A stretch of DNA of 64,000 nucleotides. It comes from Polyodon spathula (taxonomy: Eukaryota; Chordata; Actinopteri; Acipenseriformes; Polyodontidae). Positions 35,601 through 49,862 of this stretch are shown here, one piece after another (position 1 is the stretch's first letter; each line of letters starts with the position of its first letter). The stretch covers positions 47,249,986 through 47,313,985 of the forward strand of contig NC_054541.1 of assembly GCF_017654505.1 (NCBI RefSeq). Reading direction: 5' to 3'. The translations under genes were made by a program, and so were the position numbers. The notes under the pieces are model-generated. The model made no database searches, was not told where the DNA came from, and was given only the letters and a program-made list of their open reading frames with translations.

Positions 35601-37136
35601 TCCATTCTAAAGCCTGGTCAGGGGTGGAAATATGATTCATATTGCATAACAGTTTCACCCAGTTCAGGTTTTAACAGAAGATTGATAGACCTCAGTGCGT
35701 AGGCAACGAGTTTAGGTGTGTCATATTAAACGCACTAAAACCAGGAATGGATCAAACTGCTTATGCAGTGGGAGTCTTATTTCCATCCTCGGCCTTGGTT
35801 ACTTCTCTGGGAATATTCTGGTACTGGGTGTAATTTGCACAGGGAATTGTTACTATGAAATGCAATAGCCCTACACTTCTGGATAGATGCCAACAAAGTT
35901 TGCCTAAATTGGTGAGTATTAAAAAGGGTAGTATTGGAGATAAAGCCAAATACTGTCTAAATAAAATGCTTTGATACGTACTTCATCAAAAAAACAGCTT
36001 CAGATACTAAAGATGAGTTGTTCATCTTCAATCTTTCCTTGCATACTCTTAAGCCACTGACATTACATTAAAGTAGGTATGACAGTCATAACATTTTCAA
36101 GATGTTTTTAAAGGTATTAGCATGTTCAGAATTTACCATTCTTTTGTTTTAATTACTGAATGAATTGTTTCTTTTTTGTTTGTCTTTAAAGAGTCGGTAG
36201 AGACAGACCTGAGTATTTCCTATGCAAGCAGCAAAGAGTCAGATGATCTTCCCGAGAAGGTAATTTTTTTATTTTATTTTTCTTAAATGTCACAGAAACC
36301 ATTATCTTGAAAAGGAGCAATTTCCGTGTCCAAGTTGCTAACAAATCTGAGCATGCGCTTTTAACTGAACAAAAGCTTCGGGGAAACGCAAGGTTCATAC
36401 ACCGTCCAGTATCACCTGCATGTTCTCTGTTTCTCTAAGGAGGTCGTTAAAGACGATGACGACGAGGTGTCAGAGATGCAGCTGCGCCTACTCGCCCTGC
36501 AGTCTGCCAGCAAGAAGTGGCAGCAGAAAGAGCAGCAGGTGCTCAAAGAGAGCAAAGAAAAACTGAGCAAAACCAGACTGGCGCAGCAAAAGAGCAAAGC
36601 AGCCGTCAAACCCCACTGTGGCAAGAAAGGCAGCAGCGCAGGTATGATTTCTCCAAAGAAACAAAAACCATTGGTGTTAAAGTTTGAAAATACTATTGGT
36701 ATATCATCCAAACATTTCTCAAAATATTGGGCCTTAACCTTATTGCAGCAATGCTAGGGAGCTGTGATCTTCAATTTGAGAGATTAATGTATACAAAGTT
36801 TGCACTTCAAATGGCCACTGCATATATTAGCTAGTGCATTTTTTCACTGCGTTTGTACTAGAAGTTTGTTTAATTTTTAAATGGTGTATTTTATTATTAG
36901 GTTCAGCTGCAAAACAGGCGTGGCGGAAGCAGCAATTGCGGACGTGGAAGCTGCAGCAACAGAAGGAGCAGGAGAAGCGGCAGAGAGAGGACGAGGAGAA
37001 GAGACGGGCGGAAGAGGAGGAGGAGCGCAGGAAACGGGAAGAGGAGATCCGCAAAATTCGAGACCTTTCCAACCAGGATGAGCAGTACAACCGCTTCATG
37101 AAGCTTGTCGGAGGGAAAAGGAGTTCGAGAAGCAAG
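32605..37136 (+). CDS. ZFC3H1: ZFC3H1 exons 1-5, acidic N-terminus and charged coiled coil
   Basis: Residues 1-483. The protein opens MALNSGNRSPREEGELEDGE, an acidic element conserved in ZFC3H1 near its MTR4-binding N-terminus, followed by a Gly/Arg/Pro-rich low-complexity segment (exon 1). Exon 2 carries FGRPPLRKPNYS and KPFQAFNLKPLRQKL. Exons 4-5 form a long charged helix (LRLLALQSASKKWQQKEQQ, then a run of K/R/E to about residue 460) ending in NRFMKLVGGKR. The ATG at 32605 is the first in frame after the GC-rich leader. Intron 1 carries two hAT miniatures; introns 2 to 4 show no other gene. Intron 5 (37137-39583) holds nothing recognised. Confidence 0.93.
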
Positions 37137-39894
37137 GTAAAGTCGAAACAAAAAAGAGATTTTATTAATATTTGACCACTTTGTAACAGCTGAAACACTT
37201 TGCATAAGGATCCCCACATGTAATTCCACCTGTGATCCATGGTAGAATGTATAGTATAGTATAGTAATACTAAAATAAATTGGTTTTACAATGTTTTCCA
37301 GTGAAGACATTGAGAAATACTTTTTCTTTCAATTGCCAAATAATTTAATATGTCTGCTTTTGTATTCCTACCTTACCAGTAAGCGTTAATCCCTGTTTTG
37401 AAGGAACCAGCAACAGTGGCTTTGTATTACAAACTAGACTGAGACCTCCATGACTAGCATTATTTAGGTGTACATTCCATGCCAGTGTTCTATCAGATAC
37501 TGCCCCTTAGCGCCTCGTATGCTTGCAGGGTTCCACCTTATCAATGGCCCGGCGGCTCGGGGCTGGTGGAGAGCGCAGTTTGGCCAGTAGTTATGATGCA
37601 CCACAGGCCCGACTGGGCCGGTAATATTTAACTAGTATAATATATATATAGTGCACATGGCTTCTGTTTCGTGAATCCAGGAAAATGGGCCAGTGTGCCA
37701 AAAAGCTGAAAATTAATTTACAAACCATTTTTTAAAAACATAACTACGAGCTAATCCTAACTTTCCCACCGCACATCTTATTTGTTGTACAGTCAGAATC
37801 TGAGACTGCGTACTGAAGTGCTGTGTTGGTGTTCGTTCCCGGGACACAGCAAATCTTTTACAAATCAGGTTTTCTACAACCAAGCAACCAATAAGCCAAA
37901 AGGAAAGCACTGAAATCAATAAATCGTAAAGAAAGTAATTATGAAGACGAACATTTAGAGTGGAGGCTTCATTATGACAGTGAAAAAAAAAAACTAACGT
38001 TCTGCCTTGTTTGACGTCAGTTTCCCAGACCTGCAGATAAAACAGCAGCAAGAGTAAAAGGCAAATGCGTGTGCACAAGCAGACATCATAACAGTGTAAG
38101 CCAGTGAAGTTTAGCCGGGTTCACAAAGTGTTCAAACAATGTCCAAGATGAGATTTCTTCATTCAGTACTATATTTCCTTAGGCACAAGTTTTTCCTTTT
38201 GTTTACTGAACTAAAATACAGAACTCAATGAGCAGCAGCGTCACAGCGCGTAGCTCTTCCAATTAAAGCAACAGTACCATAATATTGCGCACCCACCAAA
38301 TAAGTTTTGCTGTAGTGTATTCAGAATAAAATAACACCTATCATATAGCAACCTTAATATTCTACTTCCGTTTTAATTGTAACAAATAATATTTATAAAA
38401 TAATCTTAGTAGTGCAAATATTGTAACCTGGCCAAAACAATAGAAAATACATTCCAACAGTACAATAGTTTAACATTACTCATTACAACTAGCCATCGAG
38501 TACTGACATCAGATAAATCTAAGTCAAGTTACTTTGTTTATTCAATAACCTGTAAATAATTCAAAACAGGGATACCTGGTTGTACTTTTAATGTTTAGTA
38601 CAAATGTTGATGTTACTCCATCCATTCACAGAAGGTCCAAAGTAGATGTTTTACATTGAACTGCAGTCCAGAGTTAAAAAAGAACTCCTTTCTAACTCCA
38701 AGGATCTTGTCTTTTTTATTAGTCACTGCGTTGTTCTGCTTGGCATTTAGTATGTCTTTATGTTTCTCATAATGTGAAATTACCTTTCTAATTTCAATGT
38801 TACCCAAGTTTGGATTACTTCTTTTAGAACTTGCTATATACATATTTAATGGCTGAAGTAACATATATTGAAAGGCTTCGTTTAGCCACTTTCTTTTGAG
38901 ATGTGGGCTCTCTTTGGTTACCATACACAGTTAGAAACATACTGAAAATCCAAACCATCATGAAAAAATATAAATATATTGTGCCTGATAAAATAGTATC
39001 TTGGCCAGTAAAAACACTAGCTCACTGACCCAAAGGACCAGTAGTTAAAAATCTAAATGTAGAGCCTGGCGTGCATATACCTTTTACTTTTTTATTTTTA
39101 CATTATTAACATCGTAAACCTTTTTTCCCTCACCACCATTACACGTTTGGCCAATTTGCAGGTTATTGTAATTGAAACCTAATCACAGCAGATCTCTGCT
39201 GGGACCCTGTGGTCTTTTCTCCTTTCCTAGGGAATAGTTAGTCAGGTTGGGGACTGCAGGTCTCAGGTATTTTTAGCACAGCTGATGGTTTTTCTTTTAT
39301 TATTCTGCTAATGAGTATGTTCTTTTGCTTAATCAATGGCGCTGCAGAGCGAATCTCAGAGCTGATGGCCTGTGGTTAACAGGTGCTGTTCCTGCGCTCT
39401 CCCTTGAGAGACGTTGCCAGCCATTGTTCTCAGCAGCAGCCCAGCTTTAGGGGCTTTTGATGCAAATAAAGCTCATTTACAAAACAGGTGTCATAGTGTT
39501 TTGAAAACTGGCAGTACTCGCAGTGAGAAGAAACCCTTGCAATGGATATTGCACTTTCTATAAGGTATTCTTCGTGTTCGCAGACTTCAGACTCGGAGCA
39601 CAGGAAATCTCTGAGTAAACAAGGCACTGATGCTTCCGGAAACCTCTACCAGTATGACAATTATGACGAGGTTGCGATGGAAACAGACAGCGAAACCAAT
39701 TCACCAGGTAAGACGAATGTGTGTTTATGTATGCTTTTCTTAAAACTAGCATTTGGGGAAGGTGGTGCCACGCCCATGTGGTGAAAACTACAAGGCACAT
39801 GTATATGTGTGTGTGTGTGTAGCAGAAAATTTTTTAATCTTATAAATTTGATCATAACGAGACACACCCTGATCAGAAGATAATGAATTTGCTC

Positions 39895-39955
<61 letters not shown>

Positions 39956-42900
39956 TTTTTTTTTTTTTTTTTAAATCAAATATTAATTCTTGTCACGTTT
40001 TAATTTCAGTATCTTCCCCCATGCATAACCCATTCGTACCTGAATTACCATCGTATTTTCAAATGGCTCCCTTCCCTATGGGTTTGCCTCCACATACAGT
40101 GGTAAGTCCCAGTCTTGATTGTCTTATTTCATAACCTTATGTTTCAATGTACTGTTGATTTTAGGCTTACTACTCAAGTAAAACTACTTTATTAAAAACA
40201 TATTGCATGCATGTCTACATCCCATAGGTCATTCCAATAATAATATGGTTTGCTTCATTGTTCAATGCTTCTTTTGCAGACCATGCAGTCCTTGAATGAG
40301 CAGTACTTGGACAGTCTGGATCCAATGGAGCCCCCTCCGCCACTACCCCCTCTCCCCCCGGACGAGCCAGAACAACCTCCCAAACCCCCATTCGCCGATG
40401 AAGAGGAGGAGGAAGAGATGCTGCTCCGAGAGGAGCTTCTTAAGTCTTTAGCTAGCAAACGGCCTGTCAAGTCAGAGGTAAATGCTGTGAGCAGTTGATT
40501 TCAGGTCAGCAGGTGGCGATCTTTCATAAGTTATCAGCAACCCAATGCATTCTTATACCCCTGGATGAAGCCTTTTCAACTTCTGTGTTGCTTGGTACAG
40601 AAGTTAAGACAGATATTTTAATTTAACAACAAGAAAATAAACCCACTTCCATCGCAAGGAAGGGCTTTGGAATTAAATAGTTCCTGTCTTTCATTTTACA
40701 GGACACATCCAGCAATAGCTGTCCACCCTCGCCTCCAATGACGATCACAGTGCAGTGTTTTCCGAGCAGTAATTTATCAGCTGCCGGTATAAATACTGCT
40801 TCTCATTCACATTCACGGCGTACCAGGTTTGTTCGAGGACCTCCAGCCCCACGGCCCCTATTGGTGGTAAGGAAACATATTTCTACAAATGTAGTTTTTA
40901 TTCAGTACTCTATTCACTGGGAAGGGTTTGAATTTGGTTCCTTTTTTTAAATAAGTATGTCTAAAAAGCAACTTTCCATTTAGATGGTATATATTGATCA
41001 ATATTTGAAATACCGTAATAAAAATGACTTCATAACATTAGCTGTAAAAAGACAGGGCAAGAGCAGACAAGATAAAAATCCTGGGATCAAACAGCTCATA
41101 GAAACTGGATAAGCATTGATGGGTCAGACAGGGGCTATGTTCCTACCTGTTTATACGATTATTTAGTGGGGGATTATTTTATTTTAAATAAGCTTCTAGT
41201 TGTAGTGGTAAGTGACTTTGTAAACTTGCCTGTGAAAAAGGAGCTAACTGCCTTGAATGTTACAGTTGTCTGTTAGTTCTGAAAGAATCTTGATATGCTT
41301 TAAATACATAAACAAATACAAAAAACTTTTCAAAAAAGAGTAATGCAAGATTAATTTGCTGTTACCAGGATACCTGGGGACCCACAACATTAGTTGATAA
41401 ATTCAAAAGAATTGTTATCTTGCGTGGTGTTGAAGGGAGGTTACTTTGTTTTTAAATTCTTACAGGTTCATGCAGGTACCAAGAAAATGAGTCTTCTGTT
41501 CATTTCAGAGTCTGTGTTTTCGTATAGATAATTTAGTTAACAGGCATTCTCTATTCTTTTGTTAAGTGACCTAGCCTTCCCTTTTCCCTTTGTCTGATAA
41601 ACATCAGAAAGCTTGCGTGCAGTGCAGGTGTCGGCACAGATTAGAATATATATATATATATATTACATAAACAGTGTAGTAACAGTCTGCTTTTGAAGAA
41701 ATAATGTTTAGCTTGCTTTGTGTAGAAAAAGTAATTCAATGGGGAAGTAGATAAAGCATGAAGTAAAGAATAATAGAGGCATGCCCGCGGTCACACACAC
41801 ATTATTTTGTTTTGCAGCTTCCCAGGCACAAAGCAGTGGTTGTGCAGCTGAACAATTCTGACGACAGCGAGTCTGACAGTGAATCGTCCAGCTCATCCAG
41901 ATTTGTCTTTGGGGGTCTTGAGTCGATGATTAAGGAAGCAAGGAGAACAGCAGAGGTATTTTTCTAATACACATTTTAAGAGTGGTAATCCCTTTTTTCT
42001 TTTTTAGATATGTTTAATACTTCTGTCACAGTATATGCTAATCCATTTTATATGAAACTCTTGATCTGCACATGTAAATGCCCCACTGTAAATCAGCCAA
42101 CAGCTGTGGCTTCTAATGTCACCATGGTTAAAAATATCTAGTTGGGATTCCCTATATGCAAACTCACAATGGGCTATCCCTATAAAAATGGTGAATACGC
42201 TGAAAAGACTAATTAAAGTTCAGGTTAAAAGCTATATCCTTTTAAAATGCATTATACATAGGGCTTCTGTTCAGTTTCTGTTAATTAAATTTTTTGGTGC
42301 TTATTTTTAGTTTGAGATACCCTGAAATTTTTTTTTTTTTTTTTCTCGCAAATTATTGTTTTCAGTTTCTTTCTGTCACCATATGTATAGTAACTCAACG
42401 GTATTTGCACACTTTCCTCCAATTTCCTTTGCTGTCTTCCTCAACACAGTCCTTTTGGTCACAGGCACATCTTCTGGGGTTTCTGTATGTCAAGGCATTT
42501 TTTTACATTTTGCTGCAATTTGGAATTGTGTTTTAAATCCTCCCAATCTAACTGTAATATAGCTTTAAAGTCTTCGTTGCTACTGTTATTGTAATCTTGT
42601 TTTAAGTCTCGCAAGGGGAGTCTCCAGTAGAAATAGAGGAATTTGCTGCCACTTGGTAGTTGGGGTGGGTTTAAAGTACTCGCATGTATTCAATGATAGG
42701 TAAGTCAGGAAGGATGGACATTGCCCAACTACACTGGGAAAGGTAGTGTTGTGTATTTTTTATTTTTATAAAGGGGTGAAGTCATCATGAATTGAGTAAC
42801 CATTTCCAGTGTTTTTCCTTAGTTTTTTGGATATACGCCGTTTTTTTTTCTTGTCTGTTAAATGAAAATCAGAAGCCCTAATTATAAGTAATGTACCTGT

Positions 42901-45900
42901 TGGCAGCAGCTGCACTTATTTCGCTGAGAATGTAGATTTAAAAACATTCTAAATGTTTAAACCTCAACAGGTACTATATAACAGATTATATACATTAATA
43001 TAACATTTGTCATTTGTTTTAGATGTAATGACTTGTGATACGTTCAGGTGTTCGGTCGGTCTCTAATCAAGTTGAGAGTGTACTTTGTCTTGCACTCTTT
43101 GTATGACAGACCCAGCACGAGAACTACACTCCTCTTTATTAGAGATCACCACCGAACACACACAAACATAGAGTGGAAGCAGCAGTCTGCTGTATGCACA
43201 TCTGCAAATGCAGTAGCACACGTTTGACATCTGGTTTTATCATTATGCTAAACGTGCTGTTGAATAAGTGCATCGCACGGTTGTATATGAAGCCGTCCTT
43301 TGAGCACAGCGTAGTGCTGGTGCTGAATCCTGGTTTATTTTACTGTACGTTTTTATCATAGATTTCATTCTTCAGGGTTTTGCATTCTTATATTTCATGT
43401 GCACAAGATTAACACTTTTGTGTATTTTTGTTTTTTAATCTGCAGGCATCCAAACCAAAAACTCCATCAAGAGCAGAGAAAGAAAACCAAGTAAAAACAC
43501 CTGAGGCACTACCAGTTGACAAAAAGATTGAATATAGGCTGCTGAAAGAAGAAATTGCAAGGTATCGTTTAGTACAAAAGAATTTACCTGTAAACTTTCT
43601 AGTGTTTGATTAGTTTCTTGTACCACAGCTGTTGCATGACAATTTATGTACGACTGGAATTACTTTTTTTTTGTTGTTGTTGTTTGTTTAACACTAGAAC
43701 CGCCACGGTTATACTCAAACCTAAAACAGCCGCAGGCAGTCATTATGACAGTTACATTTTAAACAACATCAGTATGAAAACGAAAGACAAACTGTCAGAT
43801 ACAACTCAAAAGTTTTATTCAAGAACGTCATATCAAACTTCTGCATGGTCAAAATGCCATATTTAAGTGAATTTATTTTCTAACTTGCCACATATAAAGC
43901 ACTACTTCATAGTCATAAACGGACAACCGCATAACTTTGACACGTAGAGTAATCTGAAAACATAAAACCGTCAAAATAACTGCAGAGGCAGTTCTAGTGT
44001 TAAACTATTGTGTAGGTTGAGGAATAAATTCCACAGGTGCCCCTTTCCTAGAGGCCTGTAGTAATATTCAACTAAATCGACAAATGATTTAAATATGTAT
44101 CAACCGGTAATTCAATTGCAGTGTATCATTGTGTGTTTGTTTATTTTTGTATTATTATTTTGTAGTCGAGAGCAGCTGAAGATATTCAAGTCTAGCCAGT
44201 CCAGGGGCAGCCCCTCTCCTGCCAACTCTGATGTGGAATTGGATTTTGTTGGAAGAACTGTGGCCAACTTGCAGGTCTCGGAGGCTGAAAACAAACTGAT
44301 GAAGCACAAGTAAGGACTTGCCAAAAACAAGCCAGCATGACTGTAGGAGGAAACACTTGTCATCGGCTAAATGATGGATAGTGGCTTCAAAACTGGAGGA
44401 GATGGTGCGTCAGCCATCGTGGTAGCATTCTGATTGGTTTCATATGTAATGCTCAGAACACAATATTGTACATACAGGGTTTTTTTAATACGTGTGTGTG
44501 TGTGTATGTGTGTGTGTGTGTGTAATATATTATATAATATATATATATATATATATACATATACTCTATCTTTTTTAAATATTTACACATGTGTTTCAAA
44601 TCTTCCGTGGGTGGTGTCATGATTACTAATATTTTCCACAGGTTTTGAGGGGAAAAACTTATATATCTATAATAGTATATATATATGATATATATGATAT
44701 AGATATATATATAAAAATTTCTTGTAATAAGGAGTATATTCCACTCTCATTGTAAATTGCTTAAATGTTTCAGGTAGACATTAATATTTGTTCTTGGATA
44801 AAGAACTCTTTAATACAGTTGATGTGTGCTTTTACACTGCAGCTAAAAAAAGGTTAGGCGTCTGTATAGGAGCATCAGAATCACTGGGCCAGCGGTTGAA
44901 CTGAATCATATGTTGTGGTGTCCTGTGACTTCTGAAGGAAAGGAGGACTTTGATTTTTAGTGTCTTTATTTTCTCAAGAAATCTTCTGATGAAGGATGAA
45001 ATGCTTCTGAAGCACCTTATCCAGCAGGAGCTGAAGAAGAAGGAAATACTCAAGGCGTCTGAATCCAAGTCTGCTGGGCTCAAGGAGCAGTTGCTGGCAA
45101 CTGAAAAGATTGTTAATGCCAACAAAACGCTTCTGAAGAAACTTCAAGAACAGGTTGGTCTGAGTTCCTTCTTGTAATTGGATTTGGTAGATTAAGTCAC
45201 TCTTTGTACAGGGTGATTAGAAAGTAAGTTTACCACATCAATGCACCATATCAGTGATGTGGTAAACTTCTTTTCGAATCACCCTGTATATGAGAATTGT
45301 TAAAACAAAGCAAAAAAAGGAGTATGAGGACTGAAAATTGGAGTACAAATCCTAGTTCACATGAGGTCCTGGTTAAATAAGTGTCTGTTAAATTTGTTGG
45401 CATTACATGGTAGTCACTCATGTATTTCTGTTAGTCAGAGCTGTAATTTGTCTAAGGGATTAAGCTTTTTGTTTAAATTGCTCGTAAACTTTACGTTTTG
45501 ACCTTGGCTTTGTTAGCAATTTTCTGATTGCTTTGTTCTTCCAGATCCACAGAGTACAGCATCGAGTATCTACAAAGAGAAATCAAGCTTTGAAATTTGA
45601 AAAAGATCTTGCTCAAGCCAAAGCAAATGCTGGTCATGGACGAGGCAAGCGCAAAAGTGAAGTGAATTACCTGCTGGTAAGCTTGATTGAATATAACATC
45701 TGCTGTCTTATCTTTTACACTTTGCTGTTATCTTTATTGTCCATACGAACACATGTCATAGTTTAACCTCAGCGTGTATCTAGAGAGTGGTTTGTCAGTT
45801 TGTGATAAAACTTGGTTAGGATATTCTCAAGCATGAGTTTACTGAGTCTCAGAGTCTTGGGGTAAAAGGAGCTGCCCTTACATTTGTCTTTACAAAAGCA

Positions 45901-48900
45901 AAGAGCTGCTTATCTGATTGGTCTAAAACATTTAGTACATCTTACAACTTTTTTTTTTATTATATCACAGATATCGGTGTACATTGCGCTTGCATTGTTA
46001 TATGTACATTAAGTGAATGGGGCTCACATTGATTTTATTTTTTCATGATGGCTGATATATTATTGTCAGCTGTGGGGTTATGATGCCTTTTTTGTTTAGT
46101 TTTTTTCAGATGATTCCATACAGTTTCTATTGGGGTTAATCAAAAGTGGTTATATTGATTTATGTTTGTGTTTTTTTTTTTATGAAGCAATATATATTAT
46201 ATAATATGTAAATGTTTACAAGTTAAATCCTCTATTTAACTTGTTTTATGCTTCAATTATACAGCCAAGTAAGCTTCTCCGACTGGACCCCAATTCCCCA
46301 GGAAGCCCCGGGAAGCAGTTCACAGAGCTGATTGCCCAGGAGAAGAAACGTCTGCAGCAACTCGAGTCTGAGTACGCCCTCAAGATCCAGAAACTTAAGG
46401 AGGCACAAGCCCTGAGGAGCAAGGAGCTGTCTGCTGAGAGCGTGGTCAGCACAGAGGAGGAGCTCCTGGGGTTCAGCATCCCACAGCCCTCTCTCCACGA
46501 CCTCACCCAGGACAAGCTGACCCTGGACAGCGAGGAGAACGAGGTGGAGGACGAGGTGCTGTCCCCCTCGGTCAGGGAGCGGAGGCGCTCCTTCAGGGAG
46601 TCCAGCGCCTTCACCAAGCCCAACCTCAAGCACACAGAGAGCCTCAGCAAACCGGCGAAAAAGACAGCAGGGGAGCCGGAACTGTTCCTGGGATTGAACG
46701 TGGATGATGTGCAGAAACTCTACAAGGAAGGGGACAGCTTGAAGGAGCTGCTCGAGAAAAGCACCACCCCTATGCTGGCATTGACGGGCACGCCAGCTTG
46801 CGGACAGGTAACAACAGAATTAAATGGCATGTATGCACCTGTGGCTTGAAGTACACACTAGCCCAGCACCCGGCCCTGGAGTTTTTGATGTTAAATAAAT
46901 AGTTCCTCTTCTATAAGAACATAAATTCAAGAACGAGAAAAGGCCATTTGGCCCATTTCTGCTTGCTCGCTTTGGTGCCGGTGTGGTCCATTAAGTAATC
47001 GGGAAAGGAAAAACAAAAACCTCCAACCAGGTTAGTAGGGGAAATTAAACCACTGAGAATCCGTGGCTGGACAGACCGTCCTTCCTCCAGGCAGCAAGCT
47101 AAAGGTCTTATTGTGGTCACACAGAAGTCTGTTCTTGAAGGATCCGATAGTCCTCTTCTTCAACAATTCTGTCAGCCTAATTGCAGTTAGTCATGCTTTG
47201 CTGTTATAACTGCAATCCCTTCAGTCTATTAACCTAAGGTTATTAACCTAAGCTTATTACCTTTACACTGGGGCTCATAGTAAAACCAGGAATGGGAGAA
47301 GCTGATATGTAATAGGAGTCTTATTTCCATCCCTGCTGTATGCACATACAGTAATTGTGCTGAGTGACAGAAAAGTAATTTTCTGCCCTATACTTTTTTT
47401 TTTTTCGTGCAGGAGGTTCAGGTGGATTTGGATACAGTGATGGCTCAAACAGTACGTGGGGACCTGAAGCCAGCCTCATTTGGACCCTATCATAGCCCTC
47501 TCCTTGTTTTCAAATCATATAGGTATGATATCCCAGGACATTCTAAATTTTAATTTGTTGTCATTTTCTGTGTCTGGGTTATTAAAAATAAATAAATAAA
47601 TAAAAGCATTTCCATTAAAGGGCCATCATATTGTGCAAGGGTTTTGGTTTCTGGATAATGGAGACCAAATGCTTTGTCAGATGTTTGATACACAGCTATA
47701 TTCTATGATTCTCTCTGTCAAGTTGAATTATGGATATCATTCAAATTCATTTGAATTAACAATGGGATTGGATACATAGTTATGTGATATCCACAGTTGT
47801 GCTTTTAGTTATATTAATTTTTTTTTAATTAATTTTTTTTTTCCCCTAGGTTTAGCCCATATTTCCGTACCAAGGAGAAGCTATACCTCAGTTCAGTTTC
47901 GTACAGCAATATCATTGAGCCAAAAAAGTGTTTCTGTCGGTTTGATTTGACTGGCACATGCAACGACGATGACTGTCAGTGGTAAGTGGTCACATCACAA
48001 AATGTGTCTATTCAGAGTAGCAACTTCCAGTGTACTTTTCACAGTACCTTTATCACCATGTCTTTACCTAAGCTCTCTGAGAGAGACATTGACACTCAGT
48101 TAAAAAACATTCCCTTTCACTCGCTTGTTTGTATTGGTGTCCATGTAGTCATCACTCTGTCATTCATTCATTATCGCCACCAGCAAAGTTAAAGAGCTGA
48201 GTGCATGGTCACATGACCTGAATTCTGGTGGACCGTCGGTTACACAAGGCCCAGAAGTCCATTGAAAAGCAAGTTTCTAAGTGGTTAAAACGTACTACAA
48301 AACAACAGAATGAACAGGGTTTCATGTTTTTGATAAAAGCTTTATTCAGTGTCTTTATGTAACTGTGTTAAGATCTACGCCCTAATATAATATGTAAGAC
48401 ACAACTCCTTAAGCGTAGCTGTTGTTTTTCAGGCAACACATGAGGGACTGCACTTTAAGTAGAAGCCAGTTGTTTCAGGATATTCTTTCCTATAACTTAC
48501 CTGTGGTTGGCTGTTCAGAAACCAGCACTGGCGAGGAAATCAGTGTTGCAACAGGTAAAGTTTCTGTTCGAAGTGACTTTTTTTTTTTTTTTTATGATGA
48601 AGCATTGCACACAAGCCTAACATGTTTGAGGTGCAGGCATCTCATTTCTGACAAATTTACAAGCTACTAAATTATTGTCTTGTACAAAATACACCATAAA
48701 CTGCAGAAATAAAGGGGTGACTTTTTGACCGTGATTAAACAAGGTAAGTAGACACAGTGGCTAAATATATAGGATCTCAATTATTCATACATGTATTTGT
48801 GAAGCAATCTTATGTATGTGAAGGGATTGTTATACAATGCAGCTGTGAAGACCAGAAGAATATCTAGTACAGTTTGGGGTTCTGGTGGCCCTGGTTAAAT

Positions 48901-49797
48901 ACATTTTAGAAATTAAAAAAGGTCAGAAAAACATGAGCTGTCAGGAATGCATTTTAAAGTAAGTGTTGTTTTTCAGAAAAATACCTTGACAAGCTGTTTG
49001 GTATGAACAAAGATCGAATGGCAACAGACCCAATGGCTGTTCTGCTTGTGAGCAAAATAAACGAAAGCAAGAGCCACAGTGAGTATTTAAATATGAGGTC
49101 GCTTGAAGGTAGGGTGCACCCTTTTTCAGAGGATTATTTTGTACCTGGTTTTGTAGCAGTTATGTTAATATATTTCCCATGAAAAACTAATTGGGTTTAG
49201 AAAGAATTGCAATTATACAAAGTTCCTGAATTTGCTTACATTAGATTTACTTGTTTTATGTATGTATTTATTTATTTCCACCCCCAAGCCCCACCTTATA
49301 CAACTTGCAAAGAGTTAAGGAAATGGAGACCACGACAGCGGAGAAAACCTGACCCAGACAGCAGCAGCAGTGATGAAGAAGAAAGCAAAGTATCAGTCAG
49401 ATATGGTGAGGACCCCCTCCCCCCCCCATATAGGCAGTTACGGTTTAGGTAATAGTGTTTTAATTCTGATCTGATCAAAGGAAAAGTAGCTGTACATGCA
49501 GTACTACAGACCAGCAAAAGATAAAGCAATTTTGTTTGTTTCAATTTTTTTTTCTGAACTTGGAGCTCTTTATGCTGCAGATCGGTGTTCACAGCATTCT
49601 TGGAAAGTCAACTGTGCCCTTGATGTGTGCGTAACTCCCGATGATGTCAGATACTTCACAAGTGAAACGGACGACATCTCCAACTTGGAAGCAAGTGTGG
49701 TGGAAAGTCCTAGAGATGTCCAGCTATGGATAAAACTGGCGTACAAGTACCTCAATCAAAAAGAGAGGCAAGTCCTTTTATGCTTTTTTTTAACACT

Positions 49798-49862
<65 letters not shown>

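Noticed and set aside
38613..38924. 103-aa minus-strand frame in ZFC3H1 intron 5
   Set aside because: Lys/Asn-rich, no recognised motif, AT-rich composition and no splice signals; most likely chance.
46245..46650. Antisense frames of 134 and 126 aa over exon 15
   Set aside because: Explained by the GC-rich coding exon 15 of ZFC3H1 on the + strand.
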